Source: Asanoa sp. WMMD1127 (GTDB taxonomy: Bacteria; Actinomycetota; Actinomycetes; Mycobacteriales; Micromonosporaceae). Taken from it: a stretch of 64,000 nt of DNA. The translations under genes and the position numbers were made by a program. The notes under the pieces are model-generated. The model was given only the letters and a program-made list of their open reading frames with translations, had not been told where the DNA came from and ran no database searches. Below, piece after piece: positions 27,536-38,091 of the stretch. The first letter of the stretch is position 1. Every line of letters begins with the position of its first letter. The DNA is taken from contig NZ_JARUBP010000001.1 of the NCBI RefSeq assembly GCF_029626225.1, positions 496,001-560,000 on the forward strand. Direction: 5' to 3'.

Positions 27536-28713
27536 TCCACGCTCTTCCCGTTGGTCCCCTGGGCCCGGCGCGCCGCCTGCGCGTAGCGGGTCCCCGGCAT
27601 GCGGGCCTCCACCCAACCGTCCACATTGACCTGACTGACCCGGGCGATGGCCAGCGCACCCGGCGGCACGTCCTTGGTCACGACCGTGCCGGCCGCGGTG
27701 ACGGATCCGTCGCCGAGCCGCGCGGGCGCCATGACGGCGGTGCCGGAGGCCACCAGGACGTCGTCACCGATGACGGCCCGCTGCTTGCGCACGCCGTCGA
27801 AGTTCGCGAGGCCGGTGAAGGCCGCGATGTTGCAGCGCTCCCCCACGTCGCCGTCGATCAGGCAGGCGAAGTGCGGCACCATCGTGCCCGCGCCGACCAC
27901 GGTGCCCTTCATCTCGACGAAGCAGCCGGCCCCGGTGCGCGGGCCGAGCCGGGTGCCGACCCGCAGGTAGGTGTAGGGGCCGACCTCGGCGTCCGGGCCG
28001 ATCTCGGTGCCCTCGCAGACGGCGGTGCGCACGCGGGCCGCCGCGCCGACCGTGGTGTCGAGCAACGACACGTCGGGGCCGAGCCACGCGCCGGCCGCCA
28101 CGGTGGTGTGCCCGGCCAGCCGGGTGCGGGGCTCGATCACCGCGCCGGCCTCGAGTGTGACGGTCGCGTCGATCCACGTGCTGGCCGGGTCGACCACGAG
28201 GACGCCGTCGAGCATCCAGCGGCGGACGATCCGGTCCCGCAGGAGCTGCGCCGCCCAGGAGTGACTGGCCGCGTCGGTGATCCGGACCGTATCCCGCCAG
28301 TCGGCCGCCGTCACCCGACTCACGACGTGTCCGGCGGCCGCCAGCCTCTCCACCAGGCGGTCGAGCCGATGGTCGACGGTGGGACCTTCCAGGACCGCCG
28401 CGACGACGACGCCGCGGGACCGGGTCGCGCAGTGCGCGGCGAGCCAGTCGCCGCCCGCGTCGTCGGGCTCGCCCACCAGCACGGTCGCCGGCGTGCCGAG
28501 CTCGCGGTGCCGGCGCACCAGAGTGTCCACAGTGTCCACCGTCAGCAGCGGGGCGTCGCCGGCCAGCAGGAGCGTCCGGCCGGGGCCTGGGGTCACGCGC
28601 TGCGCGACGGCCCAAACGTGCGCCTCGGCCGGGACTCCGGCCAGCGCCCGGCCGAGCAGTTCGCTGGGCCCACCGCCGGGCAGGACCACCCGCGCGCCCT
28701 CGTCGTCCCGCAT
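27532..28713 (-). CDS. GlmU-like protein with left-handed beta-helix acetyltransferase domain and degenerate N-terminus
   Basis: 393 residues. The C-terminal half is a hexapeptide-repeat acetyltransferase similar to GlmU (GPYTYLRVGTRLGPRTGAG, NFDGVRKQRAVIGDD, AAGTVVTKDVPPGA). The N-terminal half keeps a pyrophosphorylase-like core (LLLAGDAPLLTVDTV) but has lost the ~50 residues with the LAAGxGTRM nucleotide-binding loop, so uridylyl transfer is unlikely. ATG 28713 follows GGGGAGGG. It heads the operon that includes a deacetylase and a glycosyltransferase. It may acetylate a hexosamine, or keep only a truncated GlmU role; the substrate is inferred. Confidence 0.72.
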   Translation of the reverse strand: MRDDEGARVVLPGGGPSELLGRALAGVPAEAHVWAVAQRVTPGPGRTLLLAGDAPLLTVDTVDTLVRRHRELGTPATVLVGEPDDAGGDWLAAHCATRSRGVVVAAVLEGPTVDHRLDRLVERLAAAGHVVSRVTAADWRDTVRITDAASHSWAAQLLRDRIVRRWMLDGVLVVDPASTWIDATVTLEAGAVIEPRTRLAGHTTVAAGAWLGPDVSLLDTTVGAAARVRTAVCEGTEIGPDAEVGPYTYLRVGTRLGPRTGAGCFVEMKGTVVGAGTMVPHFACLIDGDVGERCNIAAFTGLANFDGVRKQRAVIGDDVLVASGTAVMAPARLGDGSVTAAGTVVTKDVPPGALAIARVSQVNVDGWVEARMPGTRYAQAARRAQGTNGKSVE

Positions 28714-28771
28714 ACCCACCCTCCCCTGCCGGTTTCTTACGCCGGTGAGCATGGTCGGGCGGTTTCGCAGC

Positions 28772-28789
28772 CCTCTGGAGGGCGGCTGG
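28772..28789 (-). promoter_or_regulatory. Candidate SARP box (CCAG-N7-CCAG) upstream of the GlmU-like operon
   Basis: On the minus strand the site reads CCAGCCGCCCTCCAGAGG, with CCAG repeated at an 11-bp period, 59-76 bp before ATG 28713. The sequence matches the halogenase-operon site in 15 of 18 positions. Direct repeats spaced by one helical turn are the classical binding geometry of SARP activators. Confidence 0.55.
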
Positions 28790-28796
28790 AAAGCAC

Positions 28797-28832
28797 GAGA
28801 CCCGCCTGCCGCGGCCGCGGCAGGCGGGTCTC
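28797..28832. terminator. Strong palindromic terminator after cydB
   Basis: A perfect 36-bp palindrome runs from GAGACCCGCC to GGCGGGTCTC with a GCGGCCGC centre, lying 14 bp after the cydB stop on the minus strand and before the GlmU-like promoter. Such a long perfect stem should end cydAB transcription and insulate the next operon. No T-run is seen. Confidence 0.75.
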
Positions 28833-28845
28833 GATCAGGCGCGGG

Positions 28846-29811
28846 CTAGAAGAACACCACCGACTCCGCGGTGACCCGCCGGCGGAACTGCCACCAGAGC
28901 CAGACCTGCGCGAGCAGCAGGACCGGCAGGATCGGCAGGGCCAGGCCGTTGAGCCGCTCGAGGGACGCCGCGTCGGCGACGCCCACGAGGATGCGGTCCG
29001 CGACCGCGAACCCGACGGCCAGCGGCGGCGCGGCGGCCGCCAGGCAGGTGGCGAGGAACGCCGGCCGATGCCGCCCACGGCCCACCAGCCACCAGCCGGC
29101 GACCAGCGCACCGGCGCCCACCAGCACCAGGAGCAGCGCCGGGACGGCACCCGTCACCGCGGCCCGGACCGCTGGCTGGATGGCGCCCGCCACCGCGGCC
29201 AGCACGAGCGCGGCAGCGGCCGGCAGCGCCAGCCGGCGGGCGACCGCGACCGCGCGTTCGGCCGGCGGCCCGGTCAGCCGCATGGCGGTGAACGTGGCGC
29301 CGTGCGCCGCGAGCACCAGCGCGACGGTCACGCCGGCGATCAGGGCGAACGGGTCCACAAGGGACAACAAGCTCGGCCACGGACCGCCGGCGGGCAGACC
29401 CTGGAGCAGGTTGCCGAACAGCACGCCCCAGGCGACCGCGAACAGCACGCTGGCGCCGGTGAGCACGGCGTCCCAGGTGCGCCGCCAGCCGGGCCGGGTC
29501 AGCCTGCTGCGGAACCAGATCGCCGCGTCGCGCGCCAACCAGGCCACCAGCAGGGCGATGACGAGCGGGTAGAACGCCCGCAGCAGGTCGCTCTCGAACC
29601 GCGGGAAGGCGCCCACCAGCAACCCGGCGGTGACCACCAGCCACACCTCGTTGGCCAGGAAGAACGGCCCCATCGCGCTGATCACCGCCCGGCGCTCGTA
29701 GCCGTCGCGGCCCACCAGGGGCAGCGTCGCGCCGAGACCGAGGTCGAAGCCGTCGAGCACGAACCAGCCGACCAGGAACAGACCGAGAACCAGCAACCAC
29801 AACACGTCCAC
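28846..29811 (-). CDS. cydB: Cytochrome bd oxidase subunit II
   Basis: 321 residues with about eight or nine hydrophobic segments. The N-terminal VLWLLVLGLFLVGWFVLDGF with DGFDLG is the CydB signature, and AMGPFFLANEVWLVV follows. GTG 29811 begins 2 nt after the cydA stop. It forms the membrane heterodimer with CydA that oxidises quinol and reduces oxygen without a proton pump. It is shorter than the E. coli protein (379), as in many cyanide-insensitive types. It is embedded in the PKS cluster. Confidence 0.9.
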   Translation of the reverse strand: MDVLWLLVLGLFLVGWFVLDGFDLGLGATLPLVGRDGYERRAVISAMGPFFLANEVWLVVTAGLLVGAFPRFESDLLRAFYPLVIALLVAWLARDAAIWFRSRLTRPGWRRTWDAVLTGASVLFAVAWGVLFGNLLQGLPAGGPWPSLLSLVDPFALIAGVTVALVLAAHGATFTAMRLTGPPAERAVAVARRLALPAAAALVLAAVAGAIQPAVRAAVTGAVPALLLVLVGAGALVAGWWLVGRGRHRPAFLATCLAAAAPPLAVGFAVADRILVGVADAASLERLNGLALPILPVLLLAQVWLWWQFRRRVTAESVVFF

Positions 29812-29813
29812 GG

Positions 29814-31121
29814 TCAGCTCCTCACCGGGCCGGCGGCCCGCTCGTCGCCCGCGAGGGCGAAGGGTCGCCACGACTCGGGCGGTTCGCCCTCCGCCTCGGC
29901 CAGCGTCCTGCCGAACGACGACCGGTTCGGGCCGCGCACCGCCACCCGGGCGATCAGCGCCCAGTCGACGATGACGAGCACGACGAACAGCACCAGGAAG
30001 GCGCTGAGCGACGCCAGCATGGCGCCCCGGCCCATCGGTGAGACCGCGTCCCTGACCAGCAGGACGTCGTAGACGGCCCACGGTTGTCGGCCCACCTCAC
30101 GCAGGATCCAGCCGAAGATGTTGACCACGAACGGCAGTGGGAACGCGATCATCAGCGGAATCAGGAGGAATCGCCAGCGGTCGAGCAGATTCTTGATCAG
30201 CAGGACCGCACAGATCAGCGCGAAGAACACGAAGACGAAACCGAGCGCCTGCATGACGGCGTACGGCGTGGCGATCCAGTCGGGTGGCAGGTAGTTGCCC
30301 GGTCCGTGCTCGGCCGCCATCTCGGCGTTGTAGCGCAGCGCCTCCTCGGTCCGCCCGTTGGCCACGGCCATCTTGAGCGGCTGGTTCGGCGTCAGGTAGG
30401 CCATCTGGCCGAACCCGAAGCCCACCGAACCGAGCGAGCCGACGACCGCGAACAGCACGCCGAGGCGCATGGACCGGCGGAAGAACTCGAGCTCGGTGGT
30501 GCGCCGGAACAGGTGCCACGCGCTGACCCCGGCCATGAACAGGCCGCCGGTCAACATCGCGGCGGCCAACACATGCAGGAACGTCAATATCGTGGCGCTG
30601 TTGAGCACGATGGCCGACAGGCTGGTCAGCCGGGCGCCGGCCTCGGTGAGCTCGAACCCGCGCGGCGACTGCAGGAAGCCGTTGGCCGCGAGGATCCAGA
30701 ATGCCGAGACGTAGGCGGTCAGCACGACCAGCCAGAACAGGGCGACGTGCAGCCAGCGGTTCATCCGGCCCCAGCCGAAGATCCACATGCCGAGGAAGGT
30801 CGACTCCAGGAAGAAGGCGATCAGCGTCTCGAGTGCCAGCGGCACGCCGAACACGCCGCCCATCACCTTGGACAGCCCTGACCAGTTGAGGCCGACCTGG
30901 AACTCCAGCACCAGGCCGACGAAGATTCCTACCGCGTAGTTGATGACGTAGATATGCCCCCAGAATTTCGTGAGACGTTCGAACACCGGTTTCTTCGAGA
31001 TGGCGTACCGGGTTTCCAGAATCGCCACCAGCGGGCCCAGCCCCAGCGTCAACGCAACGAACAAGAAATGGAAACCTGCCGTTAACGCGAATTGGAGCCG
31101 GGCGATTTCTGACGTGTCCAC
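29814..31121 (-). CDS. cydA: Cytochrome bd oxidase subunit I
   Basis: 435 residues, compared with 522 in E. coli, because the quinol loop is short, as in CioA-type cyanide-insensitive oxidases. Haem-ligand His18 is in AGFHFLFVALTLG, another His lies in TFLHVLAAA, and the diagnostic REVGRQPWAVYDVLL is present. Start GTG 31121 has GGGGAGG about 10 nt ahead. No cydDC assembly genes or small CydX are next to it, so those must come from elsewhere. Inside a biosynthetic cluster it may provide respiration that resists the product. Confidence 0.93.
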   Translation of the reverse strand: MDTSEIARLQFALTAGFHFLFVALTLGLGPLVAILETRYAISKKPVFERLTKFWGHIYVINYAVGIFVGLVLEFQVGLNWSGLSKVMGGVFGVPLALETLIAFFLESTFLGMWIFGWGRMNRWLHVALFWLVVLTAYVSAFWILAANGFLQSPRGFELTEAGARLTSLSAIVLNSATILTFLHVLAAAMLTGGLFMAGVSAWHLFRRTTELEFFRRSMRLGVLFAVVGSLGSVGFGFGQMAYLTPNQPLKMAVANGRTEEALRYNAEMAAEHGPGNYLPPDWIATPYAVMQALGFVFVFFALICAVLLIKNLLDRWRFLLIPLMIAFPLPFVVNIFGWILREVGRQPWAVYDVLLVRDAVSPMGRGAMLASLSAFLVLFVVLVIVDWALIARVAVRGPNRSSFGRTLAEAEGEPPESWRPFALAGDERAAGPVRS

Positions 31122-31166
31122 TGAACGGTTGCCTCCCCAGGCGTAACTGTCGTTGGGCACACAGAT

Positions 31167-31187
31167 TCCGGCACAGGAAATGCCGGA
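31167..31187. terminator. Small hairpin between the SARP gene and cydA
   Basis: TCCGGCA and TGCCGGA form a perfect 7-bp stem with a 7-nt loop. It lies 48 bp after the stop of the first SARP gene and 46 bp ahead of the cydA start on the minus strand. It may end the SARP transcript. No T-run is present. Confidence 0.4.
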
Positions 31188-31234
31188 CAACAGGGTACGA
31201 CACCGACCGCACCGACCATTGCGGACGCCCAGCC

Positions 31235-33163
31235 TCAGGACGCTCGGGAAAGGACCAACCTCGGCAGGTGGCGGCGCGGCACCCGCAGCGGCGCGGCCAG
31301 CTCGCTGCCGGAGCGCAGCGTCGACTCGAGCCGCTGCCGGGCGTAGGCCCACGACAGCCGGTGGAAGCCGTAGCGCAGGTCGCCCGCGCCGGCCTGCCAC
31401 TCCACCCAGAGCAGGTGGTGCTCGACCAACTGGTCGAGCAGCAGGCGGGCCCGGGCCGGGTCGCAGCCGAGCAGCCCGGCCACCTCGGTCGCGCCGAACG
31501 CGGTGTGCCGCATGAGGCTCAGCAGCCGGAACGCGCTGCGCTCCCACTCGCGCAGCTGGCCGTAGGTGCCGTCGTAGCGGGCCGGCAGATCCTCCTCGCC
31601 GAGCAGGAGCTCGTCGAGGCGGGTGCCGCCGTCGGTCAGCCGGTCGGCGAGGAAGGTCAGCGACTCGTCGGGCCGGTCGGCCAACCGGTCGCCGGCCGCC
31701 CGCACCGCCAACGGCAGCCCGCCGCAGCTGAGCACGATGCGCCGGGCCGCCGCCTCCTCGCGCGCGACCCGGTCGCGGCCGAGCAGCGACCGCAGCAGCT
31801 CGATGCCCTCCGACACGGCGAACGGCGGCGTGGTCAGCCGCTCGGCGCCCGGCCGCGGGTGCGCCCGGGTCGTCACCACGACGGCGCAGGAGCCGGAGCC
31901 GGGCAGCAGCGGGTCGATCTGCGCCGCGGACACCGCGTCGTCGAGGACCAGCAGCATCCGGCGGCGGGCGCTGAGCGTGCGGAACAGGGCGCCGCGCTCG
32001 TCGGTCGACTCCGGCATCGCGTCGTCGCCGACGCCGCACGAGCGCAGCAGCTCGGCGGTCGCGTCGTGGGCGGACAGCGGCGCGGTCGTGCTGCCCCGCA
32101 GGTCGACGAAGAGCTGCCCGTCGGGAAAGCGGTGCGCGACCTCGTGGGCGGCGCGCAGGGCGACCGCCGTCTTGCCCACGCCGGGCATCCCGGTGACCGA
32201 GACCAGCCGCACCGCGGTGCGCCGGGACGGCGCCAGCAGCGAGGCGGTGAGGCTCGCGACCAGCGGGGCCCGACCGCTGAAGTGGCTGGGCACCGGCGGC
32301 AACTGGGCGGGGGCCGCGGGAACGGCGATCTCACCGGCGGCCGACCGCCGGCCGCCGGCGTCGGCGGCCACCACCGGCGCACCGCCGGTCACCACGTCGC
32401 CGCCGACCGCCGCCACCGAGCCGTCGAGCAGCGCCCGGTGCAGCTCACGGACGGCCGCCGACGGCTCGACCCCGAGCTCGTCGAGCAGCGTGCGGCGCAA
32501 CCGCTGGTAGCTGTCGAGCGCCTCGGACCGCCGGCTGCACCGGTGCAGCGCGAGCATCAGCTGGCCGTGGAACGCCTCGTGCAGCGGGTGCGCGGTGGTC
32601 AGCGCCTTGAGCTCGCTGACCAGCGCCTGGTGGCGCCCGAGCTCGAGGTCGGCGCGGACCCGCAGCTCGAGCGCGGCCAGCCGGGCCTCCTCGAGCCGGG
32701 TGACGTGGGGCGCCAGCAGGTCACCGGCGAGCACGTCGACCAGCGCGGGGCCGCGCCAGAGCTGGAGCGCCTCGTTGAGCTGCCGCGCCGCCAGGTCGTA
32801 GTCACGCCGCTCGAACGCCGCCTGGCCGGCCTCGGCCAGCCGGTCGAAGCGGCGGAAGTCGACCTTCTCCTCGTCGATCGCGAGCAGGTAGCCGTAGGGG
32901 CGGGTGACCAGCATGCCGCGGGACACCCCGCCGGCGTCCTCACGGAGGACCTTGCGCAGCTTGTAGATGTAGGTCTGGACGGTCGGCAGCGCGCTCGGCG
33001 GTGGGTCTTCCCCCCAGAGCTCGGCGACCAGTTCCGGCAGCCGGACCGCGTCGTTGTGCCGCACCACGAGGAGGGCGAGCACCTGGCGCGGCTTGGGCGC
33101 GGTCGGGGTCAGGTCCGACTTGTCGTCGGTCAGCTGGAGGGAGCCCAAGATCTTGCAGCGCAC
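31235..33163 (-). CDS. SARP-family pathway regulator 1 (winged helix-BTAD-NB-ARC)
   Basis: 642 residues. The N-terminal OmpR-like winged helix (VRCKILGSLQLTDD to IYKLRKVLRED) is followed by the BTAD (~100-245) and an ATPase-like NB-ARC region with P-loop VTGMPGVGKTAVALRA and LLVLDDAVSAAQI. GTG 33163 is chosen over the TTG two codons earlier because GGGGTGG lies 6 nt upstream. SARPs of this size activate antibiotic clusters by binding direct repeats. It has its own promoter and is flanked by hairpins. A paralogue of the same architecture is at 48346. Confidence 0.93.
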   Translation of the reverse strand: MRCKILGSLQLTDDKSDLTPTAPKPRQVLALLVVRHNDAVRLPELVAELWGEDPPPSALPTVQTYIYKLRKVLREDAGGVSRGMLVTRPYGYLLAIDEEKVDFRRFDRLAEAGQAAFERRDYDLAARQLNEALQLWRGPALVDVLAGDLLAPHVTRLEEARLAALELRVRADLELGRHQALVSELKALTTAHPLHEAFHGQLMLALHRCSRRSEALDSYQRLRRTLLDELGVEPSAAVRELHRALLDGSVAAVGGDVVTGGAPVVAADAGGRRSAAGEIAVPAAPAQLPPVPSHFSGRAPLVASLTASLLAPSRRTAVRLVSVTGMPGVGKTAVALRAAHEVAHRFPDGQLFVDLRGSTTAPLSAHDATAELLRSCGVGDDAMPESTDERGALFRTLSARRRMLLVLDDAVSAAQIDPLLPGSGSCAVVVTTRAHPRPGAERLTTPPFAVSEGIELLRSLLGRDRVAREEAAARRIVLSCGGLPLAVRAAGDRLADRPDESLTFLADRLTDGGTRLDELLLGEEDLPARYDGTYGQLREWERSAFRLLSLMRHTAFGATEVAGLLGCDPARARLLLDQLVEHHLLWVEWQAGAGDLRYGFHRLSWAYARQRLESTLRSGSELAAPLRVPRRHLPRLVLSRAS

Positions 33164-33208
33164 GCACAACCACCCCGTTTTTCTAGGCCAGCGGCAATAT
33201 CCACCTCA

Positions 33209-33237
33209 TCCTTACGCGTACTACCATCGATGTACAA
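33209..33237 (-). promoter_or_regulatory. Putative sigma-70-type promoter of SARP 1
   Basis: On the minus strand TTGTAC (33237-33232) and TAAGGA (33214-33209) are separated by 17 bp and lie ~45 bp before GTG 33163. The region is clearly less GC-rich than its surroundings. A CATCGAT direct repeat (33225 and 33248, 23 bp apart) overlaps it and may be a regulatory site. Confidence 0.45.
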
Positions 33238-33351
33238 GGCTTGACGGCATCGATTTTCGTGGTGTTTGTGTTGCCGGAAGTTTATCTACACCCGCCAATG
33301 CGAAATATTGGCCAACTCCGACTTGTCGGCTCCTGGCCAGGCACAACGACG

Positions 33352-33381
33352 GTGGGCTGCCCGGACACACGGACAGCCCAC
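33352..33381. terminator. Hairpin terminator at the end of the core PKS operon
   Basis: GTGGGCTG and CAGCCCAC form an 8-bp stem, extended inside by CCG/CGG, 15 bp after the stop of the last ABM gene on the minus strand. It separates the 9-kb PKS operon from the SARP 1 promoter. Confidence 0.6.
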
Positions 33382-33395
33382 GACAAACGCTATTA

Positions 33396-33725
33396 CTACT
33401 GGTGGGTACGCAGATCCCAATATGTGGCTGTTACCTGGAACACACCGAACGGCTGCGCCCGGGGCCGCTGGTACGGCCGCAACGGCGCGGTCGTGCCCTT
33501 GTGCGCCGCACCCTCCTCCCAGGACCGGAAAGCATCGAGATCGGTCCATTCACTCAGCACGGCGAAATCGCTCGGATCGGCCACCGAACGCAGCAACTCG
33601 TTGCCGCGCAGCCCCGGTGTGCCGGCCAGGTCCCGGCTGATCTGGTGGTAGGCCCGCTCGACGGCGTCCGGATCGTCGCTCGGTGCGGTGGCGAACAGCA
33701 GCACTCGCACCGGCGAGCCGATCAC
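33396..33725 (-). CDS. Antibiotic biosynthesis monooxygenase-like (ABM) protein 2
   Basis: 109 residues, a small ferredoxin-like alpha/beta protein. VRVLLFATAPSDDPDAVERA, GLRGNELLRSV and DFAVLSEWTDLDAFRSWE give the ABM strand-helix pattern. GTG 33725 overlaps the stop of the preceding ABM gene (GTGA). Family members such as ActVA-ORF6 and TcmH oxidise anthrones to quinones without cofactor. It is the last gene of the core operon. It may act as a heteromer with the ABM gene before it. Confidence 0.8.
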   Translation of the reverse strand: MIGSPVRVLLFATAPSDDPDAVERAYHQISRDLAGTPGLRGNELLRSVADPSDFAVLSEWTDLDAFRSWEEGAAHKGTTAPLRPYQRPRAQPFGVFQVTATYWDLRTHQ

Positions 33726-34048
33726 CGGTCCGCCCCGGCACCCACCATCGCGTACCGGACCCGCATGGTCACCATCGAACCGCTCGACCGGTACGGGTGC
33801 AGCCTGGTCCGGTGCTGGAGGTGCTCGTCGCTGTGCTCGAACTCGCGGAACCGGGCCTCGTCGACCCAGTCGCTCATCACGTAGTAGACGCCCTCCTCGT
33901 CCTGGCTGCGCGACAGCCACTGGCCGAGGTTGGCCGGATGACCGGTGATCACGGCGCCGACCCGGTGCCAGGTCTCCTCGAACTCGCGCTCCATGCCGGG
34001 GTGGATGTTCATCCGCAGCAGCACCCGGAAGTGCCCGTCGCCGGCCAT
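33722..34048 (-). CDS. Antibiotic biosynthesis monooxygenase-like (ABM) protein 1
   Basis: 108 residues. HFRVLLRMNIHPGMEREFEE and GVYYVMSDWVDEARFREFEH match the ABM dimeric barrel. Its ATG shares a base with the SDR stop (TGATG), and its stop overlaps the second ABM start. A quinone-forming oxygenase is the usual role in type II PKS pathways; a ring-closing role has also been proposed for some homologues. Which carbon it oxidises is unknown. Confidence 0.8.
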   Translation of the reverse strand: MAGDGHFRVLLRMNIHPGMEREFEETWHRVGAVITGHPANLGQWLSRSQDEEGVYYVMSDWVDEARFREFEHSDEHLQHRTRLHPYRSSGSMVTMRVRYAMVGAGADR

Positions 34049-34779
34049 CAGATCCCTCCGTCCACGTTGAGCGTCTCGCCGTTGACGAAGCTCGCCAGGT
34101 CGCTGGCCAGGAAGAGCACTGCGTTCGCGATCTCCGGCGCCCGGCCCAGGCGGCCCAGCGGGATCATCTTCTGGTAGCGGGCGACCACCTCGGCCGGCAC
34201 GGCCGTCTCGGTCTCGACCGGTCCCGGCGCGAGCACGTTGACCCGGATCCCGCGTGGCCCGAGCTCCTTGGACATCGACCGGGTCAGCCCGATCAGGCCG
34301 GCCTTGGCGGCCGTGTAGTGGGCGCGCAGCGGCACGCCGACCATCGCCACCTTGGATCCGATGTGGATCACCGAGGCGCCAGTGTCGAGCAGCGGCAGGG
34401 CCCGTCGGACGATCAGGTACGCGGCGGTGAGGTTGGTGTCGATCACCCGGTGCCACTCGTCCTCGGGCAACTCGCCGAACGGCACGTGGCTGATCACGCC
34501 CGCGTTGTGCACGATCACGTCGAGGCCGCCGAACCGGGTCTCCGCCTCGCCGACCAGGCGGTCGATGTCGTCGGGCTGCGCCACGTCGGCCTTCATGACG
34601 TGGTGGTCGCCGCCGGTCTCCTTCAACTCGCGGGCCAGGCTCTCGGCGGCCTCGCCACCCGAGCGCGAGCAGGTGATCACCCGGGCGCCGGCGCCGGCCA
34701 GGGCCGTGACGACGGCCCGCCCGATGCCCCGGGTGCCCCCGGTGACCAGGGCCCGCTTTCCGTTCAGCTGCAATGTCAT
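34048..34779 (-). CDS. Ketoreductase-like SDR (FabG type) 1
   Basis: 243 residues. ALVTGGTRGIGRAVVTAL binds NADPH, HNAGVISH, the catalytic Ser region HIGSKVAMVG and HYTAAKAGLIG with Tyr-x3-Lys are intact, and it ends NGETLNVDGGI as in FabG. It lies in the core PKS operon between the DUF1772 and ABM genes, so it probably reduces a keto group of the nascent or cyclised polyketide. It is closely similar in length and motifs to the SDR at 55466. Confidence 0.9.
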   Translation of the reverse strand: MTLQLNGKRALVTGGTRGIGRAVVTALAGAGARVITCSRSGGEAAESLARELKETGGDHHVMKADVAQPDDIDRLVGEAETRFGGLDVIVHNAGVISHVPFGELPEDEWHRVIDTNLTAAYLIVRRALPLLDTGASVIHIGSKVAMVGVPLRAHYTAAKAGLIGLTRSMSKELGPRGIRVNVLAPGPVETETAVPAEVVARYQKMIPLGRLGRAPEIANAVLFLASDLASFVNGETLNVDGGI

Positions 34780-34798
34780 GGGGACTCCTTCGTGAGAC

Positions 34799-37263
<2,465 letters not shown>

Positions 37264-37267
<4 letters not shown>

Positions 37268-37713
37268 GGCGCGCCTCCGACCTGCGGGTTGTGCGCCTCG
37301 GGAACCGCCACGTCCTCGGTGTCGACGTGCCCCAGCTCCGGCCGGGGCGCCAGCGGGCTGAGGTGGAAGACCGCCTCCGCCGCGGTGTCGCCGACGTTCT
37401 CCAGGCGGTGCCGCATCGTGATCGGCACCAGCACGCCGTCACCGGGCCCGAGCTCGAGGAGGACCGTGCCGTCGAGCCGCAGCCGCAGCTGTCCACTCAG
37501 GACATAGAGGAACTCTTCCGAGTACGGGTGGTAGTGCTCGGTCACGGCCTCGCCCGGCTGCAGCACCAGCGTGCCGAAGAAGCCCGAGGTCGAGCCGACG
37601 GTCTTGGGGCTGAGCAGGACGCGCAGGTCACCGCCCCGGCGGCGGTTGGCCGCCACCTCGGTGCGGTGCACCTTGCGCACCTCCGTGGCCGGCCGCGTGG
37701 TGGTGTCGGTCAC
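37264..37713 (-). CDS. Cupin protein (WhiE-ORFII/RemF-like polyketide cupin)
   Basis: 149 residues. The cupin metal motif is [16 protein letters not shown], and the second half [20 protein letters not shown] supplies a further His. It lies directly upstream of KS-alpha and is coupled on both sides by GTGA overlaps, the same place as the whiE cupin. Such cupins are thought to help the regioselective folding or oxidation of multi-ring polyketides. No substrate-specific motif was seen. Confidence 0.85.
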
Positions 37714-38039
37714 CGCTGCTCACCCGACTCCCAGACGTAGAACGGCGTCGCCATCGCGTCCTTCGGCTCCTTCCAGTTCGGGTCGTACGGCCGGATGTGC
37801 GCGGCCAGCTCCTTGTTGATCTCGTCGTAGAGCGGGTGGCTGCGGGCCTTGTAGAGGTTCGGCGTGATGTCCTCGTCCGCCTCGACCAGGTGGAAATAGA
37901 GGTCGTGGAAGCGGAACAGGGTCCGCCGCGAGACACCGACCAGGTGCGGCAGCTCGCTGGCGTCGGACTTGCCGAAGATCGAGGCGACCGCGTCGGCCTC
38001 CGGGGGTTCCATCCGGGCGACGATCAACGTCCGGTGCAC
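37710..38039 (-). CDS. TcmI-family polyketide cyclase
   Basis: 109 residues. [39 protein letters not shown] and [20 protein letters not shown] are the TcmI signature. GTG 38039 has GGAGG 5 nt upstream; the TTG four codons earlier is rejected. TcmI cyclases form the last ring of tetracenomycin-type compounds; here, with the TcmN-like cyclase, a pentangular or tetracenoid scaffold is suggested. It starts the PKS part of the operon after the transporter genes. Confidence 0.92.
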   Translation of the reverse strand: MHRTLIVARMEPPEADAVASIFGKSDASELPHLVGVSRRTLFRFHDLYFHLVEADEDITPNLYKARSHPLYDEINKELAAHIRPYDPNWKEPKDAMATPFYVWESGEQR

Positions 38040-38091
38040 TCCAACCTCCAATGTCGGTGTTCTGGCTCTGCGGCCACTGTGGGCGGTGGGG

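Noticed and set aside
28846-30081. Extended cydB and cydA reading frames reaching far upstream
   Set aside because: The added N-termini are low-complexity translations of neighbouring genes; the family N-termini begin at GTG 29811 and GTG 31121.
33286-33651. Several short frames between SARP 1 and the last ABM gene
   Set aside because: None has a good start region or a conserved pattern; the region is better explained as promoter plus terminator.
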